A stretch of DNA of 64,000 bases, taken from assembly GCA_963774305.1 (NCBI GenBank), contig CAVZEM010000001.1:1-64000 (forward strand), read 5' to 3'. The notes under the pieces are model-generated. The model did not search any database, was not told the DNA's origin, and saw only the letters and a program-made list of their open reading frames with translations. Of the stretch, positions 13,036-21,651 are shown in pieces. Position 1 is the first letter of the stretch. Every line of letters begins with the position of its first letter. Origin of the DNA: DASUPK01 sp963774305. Its GTDB lineage: Bacteria > Actinomycetota > Thermoleophilia > Solirubrobacterales > 70-9. The position numbers and the translations under genes are program-made.

Positions 13036-13431
13036 ATGTCGAAGGAAGCAATTGACGCGTCTCGGGCCGCCTTCGAGCAGTTTTCCCGTGGAGACTTCAG
13101 CGCGTTCGCCGATCTTCCCGACGAGTTCGAGCTCGTCCTCGCGCCGGAGATGCCCGACGCAGGCACCTACCGAGGTGCGGCGGCCCGCGAATGGGCGACC
13201 GCGTGGGTGAACTCCTTCGACAGATTGACGCAGGAACCCATCGAGTTCATCGACGCCGGCGACGACCAGGTCTTGGTCGAGTTCATTCAACGAGGATGGA
13301 CAGCGGGAAGCGATGTCCCTGTGGAGCTCCGCACGTGGTCGGTATCGACCGTGAGGGATGGCAATTTCCTGAGGACGCTGTTGTTTCAAAACCGGAACGA
13401 CGCCCTCGAAGCCGCCGGGCTGCCGGAGTAG
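13036..13431 (+). CDS. Divergent SnoaL-like/NTF2-fold protein, array 4 gene 4
   Basis: A 131-residue SnoaL-like protein with a diverged start, MSKEAIDASRAAFEQFSRGD, so its 5' module has mutated beyond ATGTCG. The body shows LPDEFELVLAPEM, the loop TYRGAAAREWATAWVNSF, EFIDAGDDQVLVEFIQRGW and WSVSTVRDGNFLRTLLFQN. The 3' module is intact apart from CCG for TCG (ALEAAGLPE). It is a single-gene unit with its own leader. Confidence 0.85.
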   Translation: MSKEAIDASRAAFEQFSRGDFSAFADLPDEFELVLAPEMPDAGTYRGAAAREWATAWVNSFDRLTQEPIEFIDAGDDQVLVEFIQRGWTAGSDVPVELRTWSVSTVRDGNFLRTLLFQNRNDALEAAGLPE

Positions 13432-13456
13432 GGCAAGTCGGGCGGAAGAAACCGCC

Positions 13457-13495
13457 GCTTTGGACGAGAAGCGGCGCTTTGCATGGAAAGGAGCG
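13457..13495 (+). repeat. Hairpins A and B after array 4
   Basis: GCTTTGGACGAGAAGC (13457-13472) is followed by GCTTTGCATGGAAAGGAGC (13476-13494). The sequence closely matches the unit at 10152-10189, including the altered AAAGGAGC arm. Confidence 0.78.
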
Positions 13496-13649
13496 GTCTT
13501 CGACCTGCCGCTCGCTTCTCGCGCCAAGGAGCCGCGGCTCTGCGTAACCGTGAGGCTGCTGATCGCTTGGACCGCCGCCCGACGATGAGTTTTCGTCTCG
13601 CGATCGGTCTCTAGCTTTGGCAGAGCAACCTGCAGAAGGAAGGAGACCC

Positions 13650-14213
13650 GTGCTGATCTACTCGCTGAGCCTCTCGGTGGACGGCTTTATCGCCGACCGT
13701 GAGGGGGCGTTCAATTGGTCGGCGCCCAACGAGGACCTGTTTCGTTTCCACGTCACGCAGACACGGGAGCTTGGGGGCTTTCTGTTGGGCCGCAGGCTCT
13801 ACGAGACGATGCTGGTGTGGGAGACGGATCCGTCGATGCGCGACAGCGAGCTCGACGTCGCGTTCGCCGACGCCTGGTGCGCGATCCCGAAGATCGTCTT
13901 CAGCCGCACGCTCGACAGCGTCCAGGGCAACGCGCGGCTCGCCGAGGCGTCATTGGCCGAGGAAGCCGCTGCGGCGCTCGACGCGACCGACAAGGACGTC
14001 GGGATCGGCGGCGCCGGCCTGGCCGCGGCGGCGATCGAGGTCGGCCTCGTCGACGAGCTGCGCATGTTCCGCTATCCGGTCGTCGTCGGTGGCGGCACGC
14101 CGTTCCTGCCGCCGGTCACCGAAGACGTCCCGCTGGACCTGATCGAGACCAGGACGTTCGGCTCGCGCGTGATCTACGAGCGCTACGGGCGCGCCCGCGA
14201 TGAGTCGGGCTGA
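13650..14213 (+). CDS. Dihydrofolate-reductase-fold (RibD C-terminal-like) protein
   Basis: A 187-residue protein of the DHFR/RibD C-terminal superfamily, likely an NADPH-dependent reductase of unknown substrate (YyaP/YwjB-like). It shows VLIYSLSLSVDGFIADREG at the N-terminus, FLLGRRLYETM, KIVFSRTLDS, a nucleotide-binding glycine segment VGIGGAGLAAAAI and FRYPVVVGGGTPFLPP. A GTG start at 13650 is chosen because AAGGAAGGAG stands five bases before it; the frame also opens at a TTG at 13617. It lies alone after array 4. Confidence 0.88.
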   Translation: MLIYSLSLSVDGFIADREGAFNWSAPNEDLFRFHVTQTRELGGFLLGRRLYETMLVWETDPSMRDSELDVAFADAWCAIPKIVFSRTLDSVQGNARLAEASLAEEAAAALDATDKDVGIGGAGLAAAAIEVGLVDELRMFRYPVVVGGGTPFLPPVTEDVPLDLIETRTFGSRVIYERYGRARDESG

Positions 14214-14298
14214 CACCGCGCACCGCTTCCTTCGGCGCGACTCCCTTCGCGTGAAGGGAGGAGCGCGAGGAACCCCGGCGCGATCAGCTGAAAGTCCC

Positions 14299-14314
14299 GC
14301 TTTGGACGAAAAGC
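14299..14314 (+). repeat. Isolated hairpin A copy
   Basis: GCTTTGGACGAAAAGC follows a longer conserved stretch (CCCTTCGCGTGAA...AGGAGCG, then CTGAAAGT) that recurs before the hairpin at 21331. The repeat unit is therefore longer in these two copies. No leader or SnoaL gene follows. Confidence 0.7.
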
Positions 14315-14487
14315 AGCGGTCCCGCTAATCAACTAGAACCTCGATCACGGGCAACGAGAGTCCCTCCCGTTTTTCTGTGAATGGGTGGGAGCCATGGCAC
14401 CAGGGCTCCCGGAAGCCGTGGCGCTTGCGGCCCGCGGACCCGTGTGAGATGCTGCGCGGGCCATTCGTTTGACGGAGCGGAGGACGA

Positions 14488-14817
14488 ATGATGACCGTTG
14501 GCGCTGATGAGGATGCGATCCGGGCAGTAGTGAGCGACTACATCGAGGGTTGGTTCGAAGGGGACGCGGGGCGCATGGAACGGGCGCTGCACCCGGAACT
14601 CGTGAAGCGCTGCCGCGGGATTGAGGGTGATGACCCGGACGCCCTGGAGACTCTCTCAGCCGCTGAGATGATCGACGCCACCGCAGACGGCGAAGGCCGA
14701 CGCGAGGACGCCGCCGACCGGCGGATCGAAATAAAGATCGAGCACCTAAGCGGCGACATCGCGCGCGAAGGAGCAGCGGGCCTCGTGGCCGAGGGCGCTT
14801 TACCCCATTTCTTCTAA
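14488..14817 (+). pseudogene. Truncated NTF2-like (lumazine-binding-like) protein
   Basis: A 109-codon frame whose first 90 residues look like a standard NTF2-like protein: DAIRAVVSDYIEGWFEGDAG, RALHPELVKRCRGIEG and RIEIKIEHLSGDIA. After GDIA the family normally continues with two more strands (typically ending WKIVN.LW). Here the frame runs through unrelated residues (REGAAGLVAEGALPHFF) and stops. The start is good (GGAGCGGAGGACGA before ATG). It is probably a 3'-truncated gene that may still be expressed, or an unstable variant. Confidence 0.6.
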
Positions 14818-14833
14818 GGGCGCCTGCGCCCGG

Positions 14834-16174
14834 CTACTTCTTCTTCTTACCCTTGATCTTCAGCTTTGCCGTCTGGGTGTTGGCGAGGCCGCCCTGAGGC
14901 GTGAAGGTGATCCGCGTCTTGACCTTCACCTTTCCCCTCTGACGAAGCCGCTGCTTGGCGAGCTTCGAGAGGCGCAGGGCGACCGCGATCGTCGGTGGGT
15001 CGCCCGAGGCGCTCGAGGGCTTCAGCAGCAGGCGGCGCTTCTTCTTCGAGGCCACGGCGGAAAGCGGCGAGGCGGCATCACTGAGGGAGACCTTCCCGCT
15101 CGCCTGAACGTTGACGATCAGCTTCCGGCCCCTGACGGAGAAGCTGAATGTGTTGGTGGCGGCGAAGATCTCGGCGCTCGACAGGTACGTCGCAGCGTCC
15201 TGTCCGCCCGCGACAAGCACCCGCCCGTCGGGCAGCTGCGCGGCGACGGCGCCAGTGCGGGGCGTGCCCATCGCTCCGATTCCCGCGGAGCTGAAGGTAT
15301 TGGTCTTGGGATCGAAGACCTCGGCGCTCGCCAAGGCCATCGACGTGGCGCTGCTGCCGCCTGCGACCAGAACCCGGCCGTCGGGGAGAGGGGCGGCGGC
15401 AGCGGCGACGCGCTCGGTGCCCATCGAGCCGATCCCCGCCGAGCTGAAGGTGTTCGTGCCAGGATCGAAGATCTCAGCGCTGGAGTGGATAGGGTCGTCG
15501 TCACGGCCCCCGGCGACTAGAACTCGGCCGCCGGGGAGCGGGGCGGCGACGGCGTCAGTGCGCACGGATCCCATCGGCCCGACCGAGCTGAAGCTGTTCG
15601 TCTGCGGGTTGTAAACCTCGGCGCTGTTCAGGAACCCGCCGGCGTTGTTCCCGCCCGCGACAAGCACCCTTCCATCGGGGAGCAGGGCTGCCGCGGCATT
15701 GGCACGCGGAACGGTCAACATCGGCCCCGAGCTGAAACCCTTTGTCTGAGGGTCAAAGAACAGGGTCGTCTGGAGGGTGGCGGAGCCCTCGTTGCCACCG
15801 GCGATCAGGACCCGCCCATCGGATAGCCGCGTCGCGGCGACGTTGTACCGCCCGGCGCTCAGATCTGGGAGCCCCGCGGAGCTGAAGGTGCCGGTCTGCG
15901 GGTTGAACCCCTCCGTGGGAAGGACGTCGGTGCCGTTCGTGCCGGCGACTACCAGGACCCGGCCGTCCGGAAGAGGCGCGGCCCCGGCGCCGCTCCGCGT
16001 AGTCTCGAGCGAACCAGTAGGCGAAAACGAGCCCGAGCCGGCCGCCGACGCCAGCTCAGGCGCCAGCAGCGAGCCGGCGAGCGCCGCCGAGAGCATCAGT
16101 AGCGTCGCTCGTTGTGCCAGGCGCGCCGGGAGCTCTCCTCGAGCGATTTGCCGCTCAGCACCCTGGCCGTCCAT
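14834..16174 (-). CDS. Secreted Kelch/galactose-oxidase-type beta-propeller protein
   Basis: A 446-residue exported protein. The start at 16174 (MDGQGAERQ) is preceded by GGAG, and a signal peptide follows a long charged n-region (LLMLSAALAGSLLAPELASA). Seven or so Kelch-type repeats follow, each with PLPDGRVLVAGG and a (F/Y)(D/N)P.TN(T/S)FSS turn, predicting a propeller. The C-terminal 90 residues (LRLSKLAKQRLRQRGKVKVK, ending in a lysine run KGKKKK) match the basic strand repeats common on secreted proteins of this lineage. Catalytic copper ligands of galactose oxidase are not evident, so a binding or scaffold role is more likely. Confidence 0.87.
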   Translation of the reverse strand: MDGQGAERQIARGELPARLAQRATLLMLSAALAGSLLAPELASAAGSGSFSPTGSLETTRSGAGAAPLPDGRVLVVAGTNGTDVLPTEGFNPQTGTFSSAGLPDLSAGRYNVAATRLSDGRVLIAGGNEGSATLQTTLFFDPQTKGFSSGPMLTVPRANAAAALLPDGRVLVAGGNNAGGFLNSAEVYNPQTNSFSSVGPMGSVRTDAVAAPLPGGRVLVAGGRDDDPIHSSAEIFDPGTNTFSSAGIGSMGTERVAAAAAPLPDGRVLVAGGSSATSMALASAEVFDPKTNTFSSAGIGAMGTPRTGAVAAQLPDGRVLVAGGQDAATYLSSAEIFAATNTFSFSVRGRKLIVNVQASGKVSLSDAASPLSAVASKKKRRLLLKPSSASGDPPTIAVALRLSKLAKQRLRQRGKVKVKTRITFTPQGGLANTQTAKLKIKGKKKK

Positions 16175-16575
16175 GCTCCGATCCTCTCGGCTACCCGAAG
16201 CCCCCAACACTGCTCCGACGCTAAACGAGCACTGCGTGCCTGTCAACGACCGGACAGCCGGTTTCGATCTGGGAGCGGCAGCGGCGCGACCACCTGCGAC
16301 GACCCCTCGCGCGGGAATCCGAGAGGACTGCCCCTCCTCGGGGCATGAAACTGCCGACTGAAGGCTGACCGTCCGGGTCGCGGCCTACGGTCCGCCCACC
16401 GGAAACAGGGGCCTTCGGGAGAACGCAGGCTGGGCAGGCCGCTTCCTGCGCGATGGGCCTCGAGCCCGACTTTTCGGTGGCCGCCCCTGCGACCCGCCCG
16501 GTTGCGCCGAGAGCGCGAATCCGTCTGTGTCGTTCGCCCGCCGGTTCTCCACCGTCATCGAACAAGGAGGATCAA
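16175..16575. other. Gene-free 400-bp stretch between Kelch gene and second transposase
   Basis: No convincing gene is visible. The left part should hold the promoter of the minus-strand Kelch gene. The right part, about 16360-16575, is probably the 5' noncoding end of the second IS110-type element, where IS110-subgroup elements encode their bridge RNA. It ends with the strong ribosome site AAGGAGGATCAA. I could not define element ends. Confidence 0.45.
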
Positions 16576-17833
16576 GTGAGAGCGATCGGCCTGGACGTCC
16601 ACCGCGACTTCTGCGAGGTCGCGATCTGCGAGGCGGGCGAGGTCCGCTCGGCTCCTCGGATCAAGACCACCCCCGAAGAGCTGGAGCTCTTTGCCCAAAG
16701 CCTCGGCCACTCCGACCGGGTGGCGCTGGAGGTGACCGGCAACGCCTGGTCGGTGGCTCGGATGATCGAGCCCCACGTCGCCCAGGTGCTGGTGGTGAGC
16801 CCGAACGAGACCGGGATCCGCCAGGCGCGGGCGAAGACCGATCGCCTCGACGCGCGGGCGCTGGCGAGGCTGCTCGCCGCCAACTCGCTCGAGGGGCTCT
16901 GGATGCCCGACGCCCCCACCCGGGCGCTGCGGCGCCGACTGCAGCGTCGATCGCAGCTGGTCCGGGCCCGCACCCGCGCCAAGAACGAGATCCACGCGGC
17001 GCTGATGCGCCAGCTGATCGCCAAGCCCAAGGTCAGCGACCTCTTCGGCCTCGAGGGCCGGCGCTGGCTGGAAGCGCTCGAGCTGCCGGTCTGCGAGCGC
17101 GAGACGCTCGATAGCGCCCTGCGCCAGATCGACTTCCTCGATCAGGAGATCGCCGAGGCGGACCGGGTGATCGCCGTCGACGCGCTGGGCTCGGCCGAGA
17201 TCCGCCGCCTGATGAGCGTGCCGGGGGTGAACGTGATCTGCGCGGCGACCTTCATGGCGGCGGTCGGCGAGATCGGCCGCTTCCCGGATCCGCGGCGGCT
17301 GGTCGGTTACCTCGGCCTCGACCCGCAGGTTCGCCAGTCGGGCTCGGAGCCGGCCCGGCACGGCCGGATCTCGAAGCAGGGCTCAACCTCAGCGCGCCAC
17401 GCCCTGGTCGAGGCCGCCTGGTCGGTGGTCCTCACAGCCCGGGCCGCTTCGCGCCTTCTACCGGCGCCTGCGGGCCCGACGCGGCGCCCAGGTCGCGATC
17501 GTCGCCGTCGCCCGCAAGCTCGCGCGCCTGTTCTGGTGCCTGCTGACGCGCTCGGAGGACTACGCCTACGCCCAGCCCTCGCTGACCCGCAAGAAGCTGC
17601 GCCGGCTCGAGCTCCGCGCGGGAGCGCCGAAGGGCGAGGTGGAGCCGGGGATCTGGTCGACGAACGCGGCGATGCGGCGGGCCGAGCGCGAGCTCGCCCA
17701 CCAGGGCGAAGCCGCCTACAAGCGCACGGTCGCCGACTGGCAGCGCGGTCAGAAGAAAACGGGCGCCGGTGCGACACCGGGGCGCGCATCCGAAGCAGCG
17801 CGGCAGGGATCAGCCCCAGAACCTGCGCTTTAG
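16576..17833 (+). pseudogene. Frameshifted IS110 family transposase
   Basis: A second, different IS110-type transposase. From the GTG at 16576 the first frame has AIGLDVHRDFCEVAICEAGE, ALEVTGNAWSV, KTDRLDARALARLLAANS and the C-terminal LMSVPGVNVICAATFMAAVG, LVGYLGLDPQVRQSGS and GRISKQGSTSARHALVEAAW. At about 17430 the homologous sequence moves to the +1 frame (PGPLRAFYRRLRARRGAQVA ... ARKLARLFWCLLTRSEDYAY) and ends at 17833. IS110 transposases are not known to use frameshifting, so this is a broken copy with all DEDD residues still present. Confidence 0.85.
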
Positions 17834-17976
17834 CTGGTCGTCATAGCCGACGCCCATGGAGAACTCTCGCAAATTGGAGGTGCTCTGAGTGACGGGGGGT
17901 TGATTTTCATCCGTCGCGCAATGGAGCAGCGTAGAAAACGCGAGCGTAGCTGCTGCCTGGCGACGATAATCACACC

Positions 17977-19617
17977 GTGGCGGAGGCCATCGAGGAGCTC
18001 GAACGGGGACGCGAGTCCTATCGGGGCGAGGCCTGGAACGACGCCTACGAGTCACTGGCGGCAGCCGACCTATCGACGGGGCTCGGAGCGGACGACCTGG
18101 AGCTGCTCGCCAACTCGGCTTACATGCTCGGTCGGGAGGAGGACTACTTCGGCACCTTGGAGCGCGCCTACCGCGCCCACCTCGACGCGGGGCAGGCTCT
18201 GTCGGCGCTCCGGTGCGCTTTCTGGATCGGGGTCAACCTCGCCCAGCGGGGCGAGATGGGCCAGGCGGGCGGCTGGCTCGGCCGCGCCCAGCGGCTCCTC
18301 GATGAGGAGGGGGGAGATCGGGTGGAGCGGGGCTACCTGCTCCTTCCGCTCGTCTTCCAGCAGGAGGCAGGTGGCGAGCTAGAGGCAGCCGCAGCAACCG
18401 CCGCAGAGGCCGCGGCGATCGGCGAGCGCTTCGACAATACGGACCTGTTCGCCCTCGCCGCCCACGAGCGAGGCCACATCCTGATCCGGCTCGGGCGGAT
18501 CAAGGAGGGCCTAGCGTTGCTGGACGAGTCGATGGTCGCCGTCACCGCGGGCGAGCTGTCCTCGATCCCCGCCGGAATCGTCTACTGCGGCGTGATCCTC
18601 GCCTGCCAGGACGCCCACGAGTTGAGCCGCGCGCAGGAATGGACCGCCGCCCTCAGCTCTTGGTGCGAGCGCCAGCCCGACCTGGTCGCCTTCACTGGCC
18701 GCTGCCTCGTCCACCGTGCGCAAATCATGCGGCTGCACGGCACCTGGGCGGAGGCGATCGAGGAGGCGCGCCGGGCCGCCGAGCGCTGCCTCCGGGGCGA
18801 GAATCCGGCGGCCGCCGGCGAGGCCTGCTACGAGCGCGGTGAGGTCCACCGTCTGCTCGGAGACTACGGAGCCGCCGAGGAGGCCTACCGGGAGGCGAGC
18901 GGGCACGGCTGGGAGCCCCAGCCGGGCCTCGCCCTGACGCGCCTCGCGCAGGGGAAGGCCGACGCCGCCGAAGCGGCGATCCGCAGGGTGGATGCCGAGA
19001 CCACCGAGCTGGGCAAGCGGGCGGGCCTCCTGCCCGCCCTCGTCGAGGTGATGCTTGCGGTCGACGACATGGAGTCCGCTCGCCGCGCATGCGAAGAACT
19101 CGAGTCGATCGCCCGTCGGCAGGAGAGTGGAGCGCTCGGTGGGATGGCTTACCAGGCGCGCGGTGCTCTACAGCTGGCCGAGGGCGACGCCCGCGCCGCG
19201 CTTCCCTCACTCCGCCGGGCGGCGGAGCAATGGCAGCGCTTCGATGCCCCGTACGAGCTGGCGCGGGTCCGCGAGATGATCGGGCTCGCCTGCCGGGAGC
19301 TCGGAGACGAGGACACCGCGATGCTCGAGCTCGAAGCCGCGCGGGACGCGTTCGGGCAGCTTGACGCGGCGACCGACCTCTCCAGGGTCGGCATGCTGGC
19401 CGAGACCGCCGCGGCCATCGATAATCATGGGCTTACCGGGCGCGAGCTCGAGGTCCTCCGCCACCTCTCGGCCGGCGAGACCAACAAGGCGATCGCCGCC
19501 CGCCTGGTGGTGAGCGTGAGGACCGTCGACCGGCACGTGAGCAACATCTACGCGAAGCTCGGAGTCTCCTCCCGGGCAGCCGCCACCGCCTACGCACACG
19601 AGCACGGCCTCCTCTGA
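17977..19617 (+). CDS. TPR-containing LuxR-family transcriptional regulator
   Basis: A 546-residue regulator. Residues 1-470 are helical TPR-like repeats (for example EAWNDAYESLAAADLSTGLG, DDLELLANSAYMLGREEDYF) with no Walker A, so this is not a full LuxR-type (MalT-like) ATPase. The C-terminus holds a LuxR/GerE helix-turn-helix: LTGRELEVLRHLSAGETNKA followed by IAARLVVSVRTVDRHVSNIY and KLGVSSRAAATAYAHEHGLL. It probably responds to a protein or small ligand through the TPR part. The start is the GTG at 17977. The downstream hydrolase and methyltransferase genes on the same strand are candidate targets. Confidence 0.9.
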   Translation: MAEAIEELERGRESYRGEAWNDAYESLAAADLSTGLGADDLELLANSAYMLGREEDYFGTLERAYRAHLDAGQALSALRCAFWIGVNLAQRGEMGQAGGWLGRAQRLLDEEGGDRVERGYLLLPLVFQQEAGGELEAAAATAAEAAAIGERFDNTDLFALAAHERGHILIRLGRIKEGLALLDESMVAVTAGELSSIPAGIVYCGVILACQDAHELSRAQEWTAALSSWCERQPDLVAFTGRCLVHRAQIMRLHGTWAEAIEEARRAAERCLRGENPAAAGEACYERGEVHRLLGDYGAAEEAYREASGHGWEPQPGLALTRLAQGKADAAEAAIRRVDAETTELGKRAGLLPALVEVMLAVDDMESARRACEELESIARRQESGALGGMAYQARGALQLAEGDARAALPSLRRAAEQWQRFDAPYELARVREMIGLACRELGDEDTAMLELEAARDAFGQLDAATDLSRVGMLAETAAAIDNHGLTGRELEVLRHLSAGETNKAIAARLVVSVRTVDRHVSNIYAKLGVSSRAAATAYAHEHGLL

Positions 19618-19739
19618 GCGCCGCTCGGCGAAATCACCCATTTCTCGCCGTCGCGGAAGTTGGGTGGTTCAGCCGATGCGACGCCGGCTGCTTCGCCATA
19701 CCGTCGGTCGCCCAGTTCAACGCCGACCGAGGAGGAGAA

Positions 19740-20648
19740 ATGGCAGTCGAAACCAAGGTTCAACGCCAGGAAGCAGAGGAAGTGAGAGCCGCCGAGGACG
19801 CGCGCGAGCGGCTTTTCGTCGGCGCCCCGGTCGCCGAGCGAGGGCTGGAGCTGGCCGGAATCTCCACCGCAGTCCTGGAGGGGGGCGAGGGGCCACCGGT
19901 CCTCCTCCTGCACGAGCCGGGGTCGTTCGCGGGCCATTGGATGCGGGTGATGCCGGACCTGGTCAGGGCCCATCGGGTGATCGCCCCGGATCTCCCGGGC
20001 CACGGCGCATCCGAGGTGACGGAGGGCGAGCTAGGCGGCGATCGGATCCTGGCGTGGCTCGGCGAGCTGATCGAGCGCACTTGCCCCTCACCGCCGGCAC
20101 TGGTCGGCCATCTGGGCAGCGGCTCGATCGCGGCGCGATTTGCGGCGGAGCACAGCGACCGGCTCGGTTCGCTGGTCCTGGTCGACTCCTTCGGGCTCGG
20201 TAGATTCCGGCCCTCGCCGGGCTTCGCTCTCGCCCTGTTCAGGTACGTCGCCCGTCCCACCGCGCGGACCTACGACGGGCTGATGAAGCGCTGCACGGTC
20301 GACTACGCGGGCGTGCGCGCGGGAATGGGCGAGCGCTGGAACCCATACGCCGCATACACGCTCGACCGTGCCCGCGCCCCGAGCGGGAAGGCCGCGCTCC
20401 GCGTCCTGATGCGAGAGCTGGCCGTGCCAGCGATCCCACCGGCCGACCTCGAGCGGATCGACGTCCCGACCAGCCTGATCTGGGGACGGCATGATCCGGT
20501 TAACCGGCTGCGGGTCGCCGAGACCGCGAGCGAGCGCTACGGATGGCCGCTGCACGTGATCGAGCACGCTGGCGACGATCCCCCGATCGAGCAGCCGGAT
20601 GCGTTTCTGAGAGCGCTACTCGCCGACATCGAGGGGGAGGACCGATGA
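19740..20648 (+). CDS. Alpha/beta-hydrolase-fold protein lacking the usual catalytic Ser and His
   Basis: A 302-residue alpha/beta-hydrolase fold protein: PVLLLHEPGSFAGHWMRVMP (oxyanion region), APDLPGHGASE, and WGRHDPVN with the acid residue. The nucleophile elbow, normally G-x-S-x-G, reads GHLGS (residues 123-127), with Leu at the nucleophile position. The usual AGH before PxxEQP reads AGD (Asp 279), so the catalytic His is also replaced. The fold seems intact but ordinary hydrolysis is unlikely. A nearby serine (S127 or S129) and H276 could only act with a changed geometry. Its stop overlaps the methyltransferase start (ATGA), suggesting coupled translation. Confidence 0.85.
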   Translation: MAVETKVQRQEAEEVRAAEDARERLFVGAPVAERGLELAGISTAVLEGGEGPPVLLLHEPGSFAGHWMRVMPDLVRAHRVIAPDLPGHGASEVTEGELGGDRILAWLGELIERTCPSPPALVGHLGSGSIAARFAAEHSDRLGSLVLVDSFGLGRFRPSPGFALALFRYVARPTARTYDGLMKRCTVDYAGVRAGMGERWNPYAAYTLDRARAPSGKAALRVLMRELAVPAIPPADLERIDVPTSLIWGRHDPVNRLRVAETASERYGWPLHVIEHAGDDPPIEQPDAFLRALLADIEGEDR

Positions 20649-21256
20649 ACTACAGGCTCGCCTACGCGATCAAATTCCATCCCTGGGAGGAGCTCGCCGA
20701 GCACCCGCCCTACGCCGAGACGCTCCTCGAGCTGGTCGCCCGCGAGGAGGACGGGCGCGAAACCCCCTACGGCAAGGCGCTGGACATTGGCACGGGCAGT
20801 GCAGTCTGGGGCGTGCGACTGGCGAAACGGGGCTGGGCGGTGACCGGCGTCGACATCGTCGAGAAGGCCCTCAGCCGCGCTCGCGAGCGCGGCTCCAAGG
20901 ATGGCGTCGCGATACAGGTCGTGCACGGTGATGTGACCGCGTTGAGTGAGGCGGGGGTCGGCTCCGGCTTCCGGTTGCTGCTCGACACCGGGACCTTCCA
21001 CGGCCTCGACGAGGCCCAACGGCTGGCCATGGGCAAGGAAGTGACGACGGTCGCCAGCCCGGACGCCACCCTGATCCTCGATTGCTTCGCTCCCCGGCGT
21101 AGAGGTCCGCTGCCGCATGGCGCGAGCCGTGCCGATATCGAGAAAGCATTCCCTGGGTGGAAGATCACCGACGTCGAGGTGGCTGACACTGAGCCCGATT
21201 CAATCGCGCGGCTGTTCAAGTTCGAGGAGCGTTTCTATCGGCTGCGGCTTGAGTAA
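20645..21256 (+). CDS. Class I SAM-dependent methyltransferase
   Basis: A 203-residue Rossmann-fold methyltransferase. Motif I is ALDIGTGSAVWGVRLAKRGW (about 42-61), followed by VTGVDIVEKALSRARERG (motif II), VVHGDVTAL and LLLDTGTFHGL (post II/III). The substrate is unknown; it resembles small-molecule methyltransferases of the ubiE/thiopurine type. The ATG at 20645 is fixed by the four-base overlap with the preceding gene. Close coupling to a hydrolase-fold pseudo-enzyme suggests a shared complex or small-molecule pathway. Confidence 0.88.
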   Translation: MNYRLAYAIKFHPWEELAEHPPYAETLLELVAREEDGRETPYGKALDIGTGSAVWGVRLAKRGWAVTGVDIVEKALSRARERGSKDGVAIQVVHGDVTALSEAGVGSGFRLLLDTGTFHGLDEAQRLAMGKEVTTVASPDATLILDCFAPRRRGPLPHGASRADIEKAFPGWKITDVEVADTEPDSIARLFKFEERFYRLRLE

Positions 21257-21330
21257 AGTCCGACCACGCTGCCCCCTTCGCGTGAAAGCAGGAGCGTAGG
21301 CAGCTCCTCAGCGAATCGGTTGAAAGTGCC

Positions 21331-21346
21331 GCTTTGGACGAGAAGC
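21331..21346 (+). repeat. Isolated hairpin A copy
   Basis: GCTTTGGACGAGAAGC is preceded by CCCTTCGCGTGAAAGCAGGAGCG ... TTGAAAGTGCC (in parts), matching the longer unit before the copy at 14299. No SnoaL gene is near, so the hairpin repeat moves independently of the SnoaL arrays. Confidence 0.7.
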
Positions 21347-21402
21347 GGTGTCAAGAAGAGAGAGACGGTCGAGGTGACTGCGGTCGGGTTACGATCCCGT
21401 CG

Positions 21403-21618
21403 ATGGCGGTTGCACTCCTACTGGTCCCACTCGACGATCGCGGACGGGAGATCATTGATGCCTTCGAAGAGACGGCGAATGAGCAGCTAACCGAGGTCCA
21501 GGAAGACGGGAGCCGCCGGTACTACCTCCATGGTGAGGACACGTCAGTAGACACGCTGGGCCGCATCGATCCCGACTGGCAAGAACACGTCACCCGGACG
21601 AGCTCAACACTGGTGTAA
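21403..21618 (+). CDS. Small hypothetical protein
   Basis: A 71-residue frame: MAVALLLVPLDDRGREIIDA, then FEETANEQLTEVQEDGSRRY and YLHGEDTSVDTLGRIDPDWQ. The amino-acid mix is plausible for an acidic soluble protein, but no family is recognised. The open frame extends upstream to 21334 inside the hairpin A repeat, so the internal ATG at 21403 is preferred. The ribosome site is weak. It is reported as possible only. Confidence 0.4.
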   Translation: MAVALLLVPLDDRGREIIDAFEETANEQLTEVQEDGSRRYYLHGEDTSVDTLGRIDPDWQEHVTRTSSTLV

Positions 21619-21651
21619 CCGCAGTTCCGCTAGCGGCGAGCCTATCCGCTC

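Noticed and set aside
35..13431. Integron-type gene-cassette array
   Set aside because: No integron integrase and no attC-type sites with the RYYYAAC/GTTRRRY core are visible; the hairpins differ and lie between arrays, not after every gene.
1712..13495. CRISPR array
   Set aside because: The repeats are separated by whole genes or variable distances and there are no regular spacers or cas genes.
16576..17833. Programmed frameshift in the second transposase
   Set aside because: IS110-family transposases are made from one frame, and no slippery heptamer is evident near 17430.
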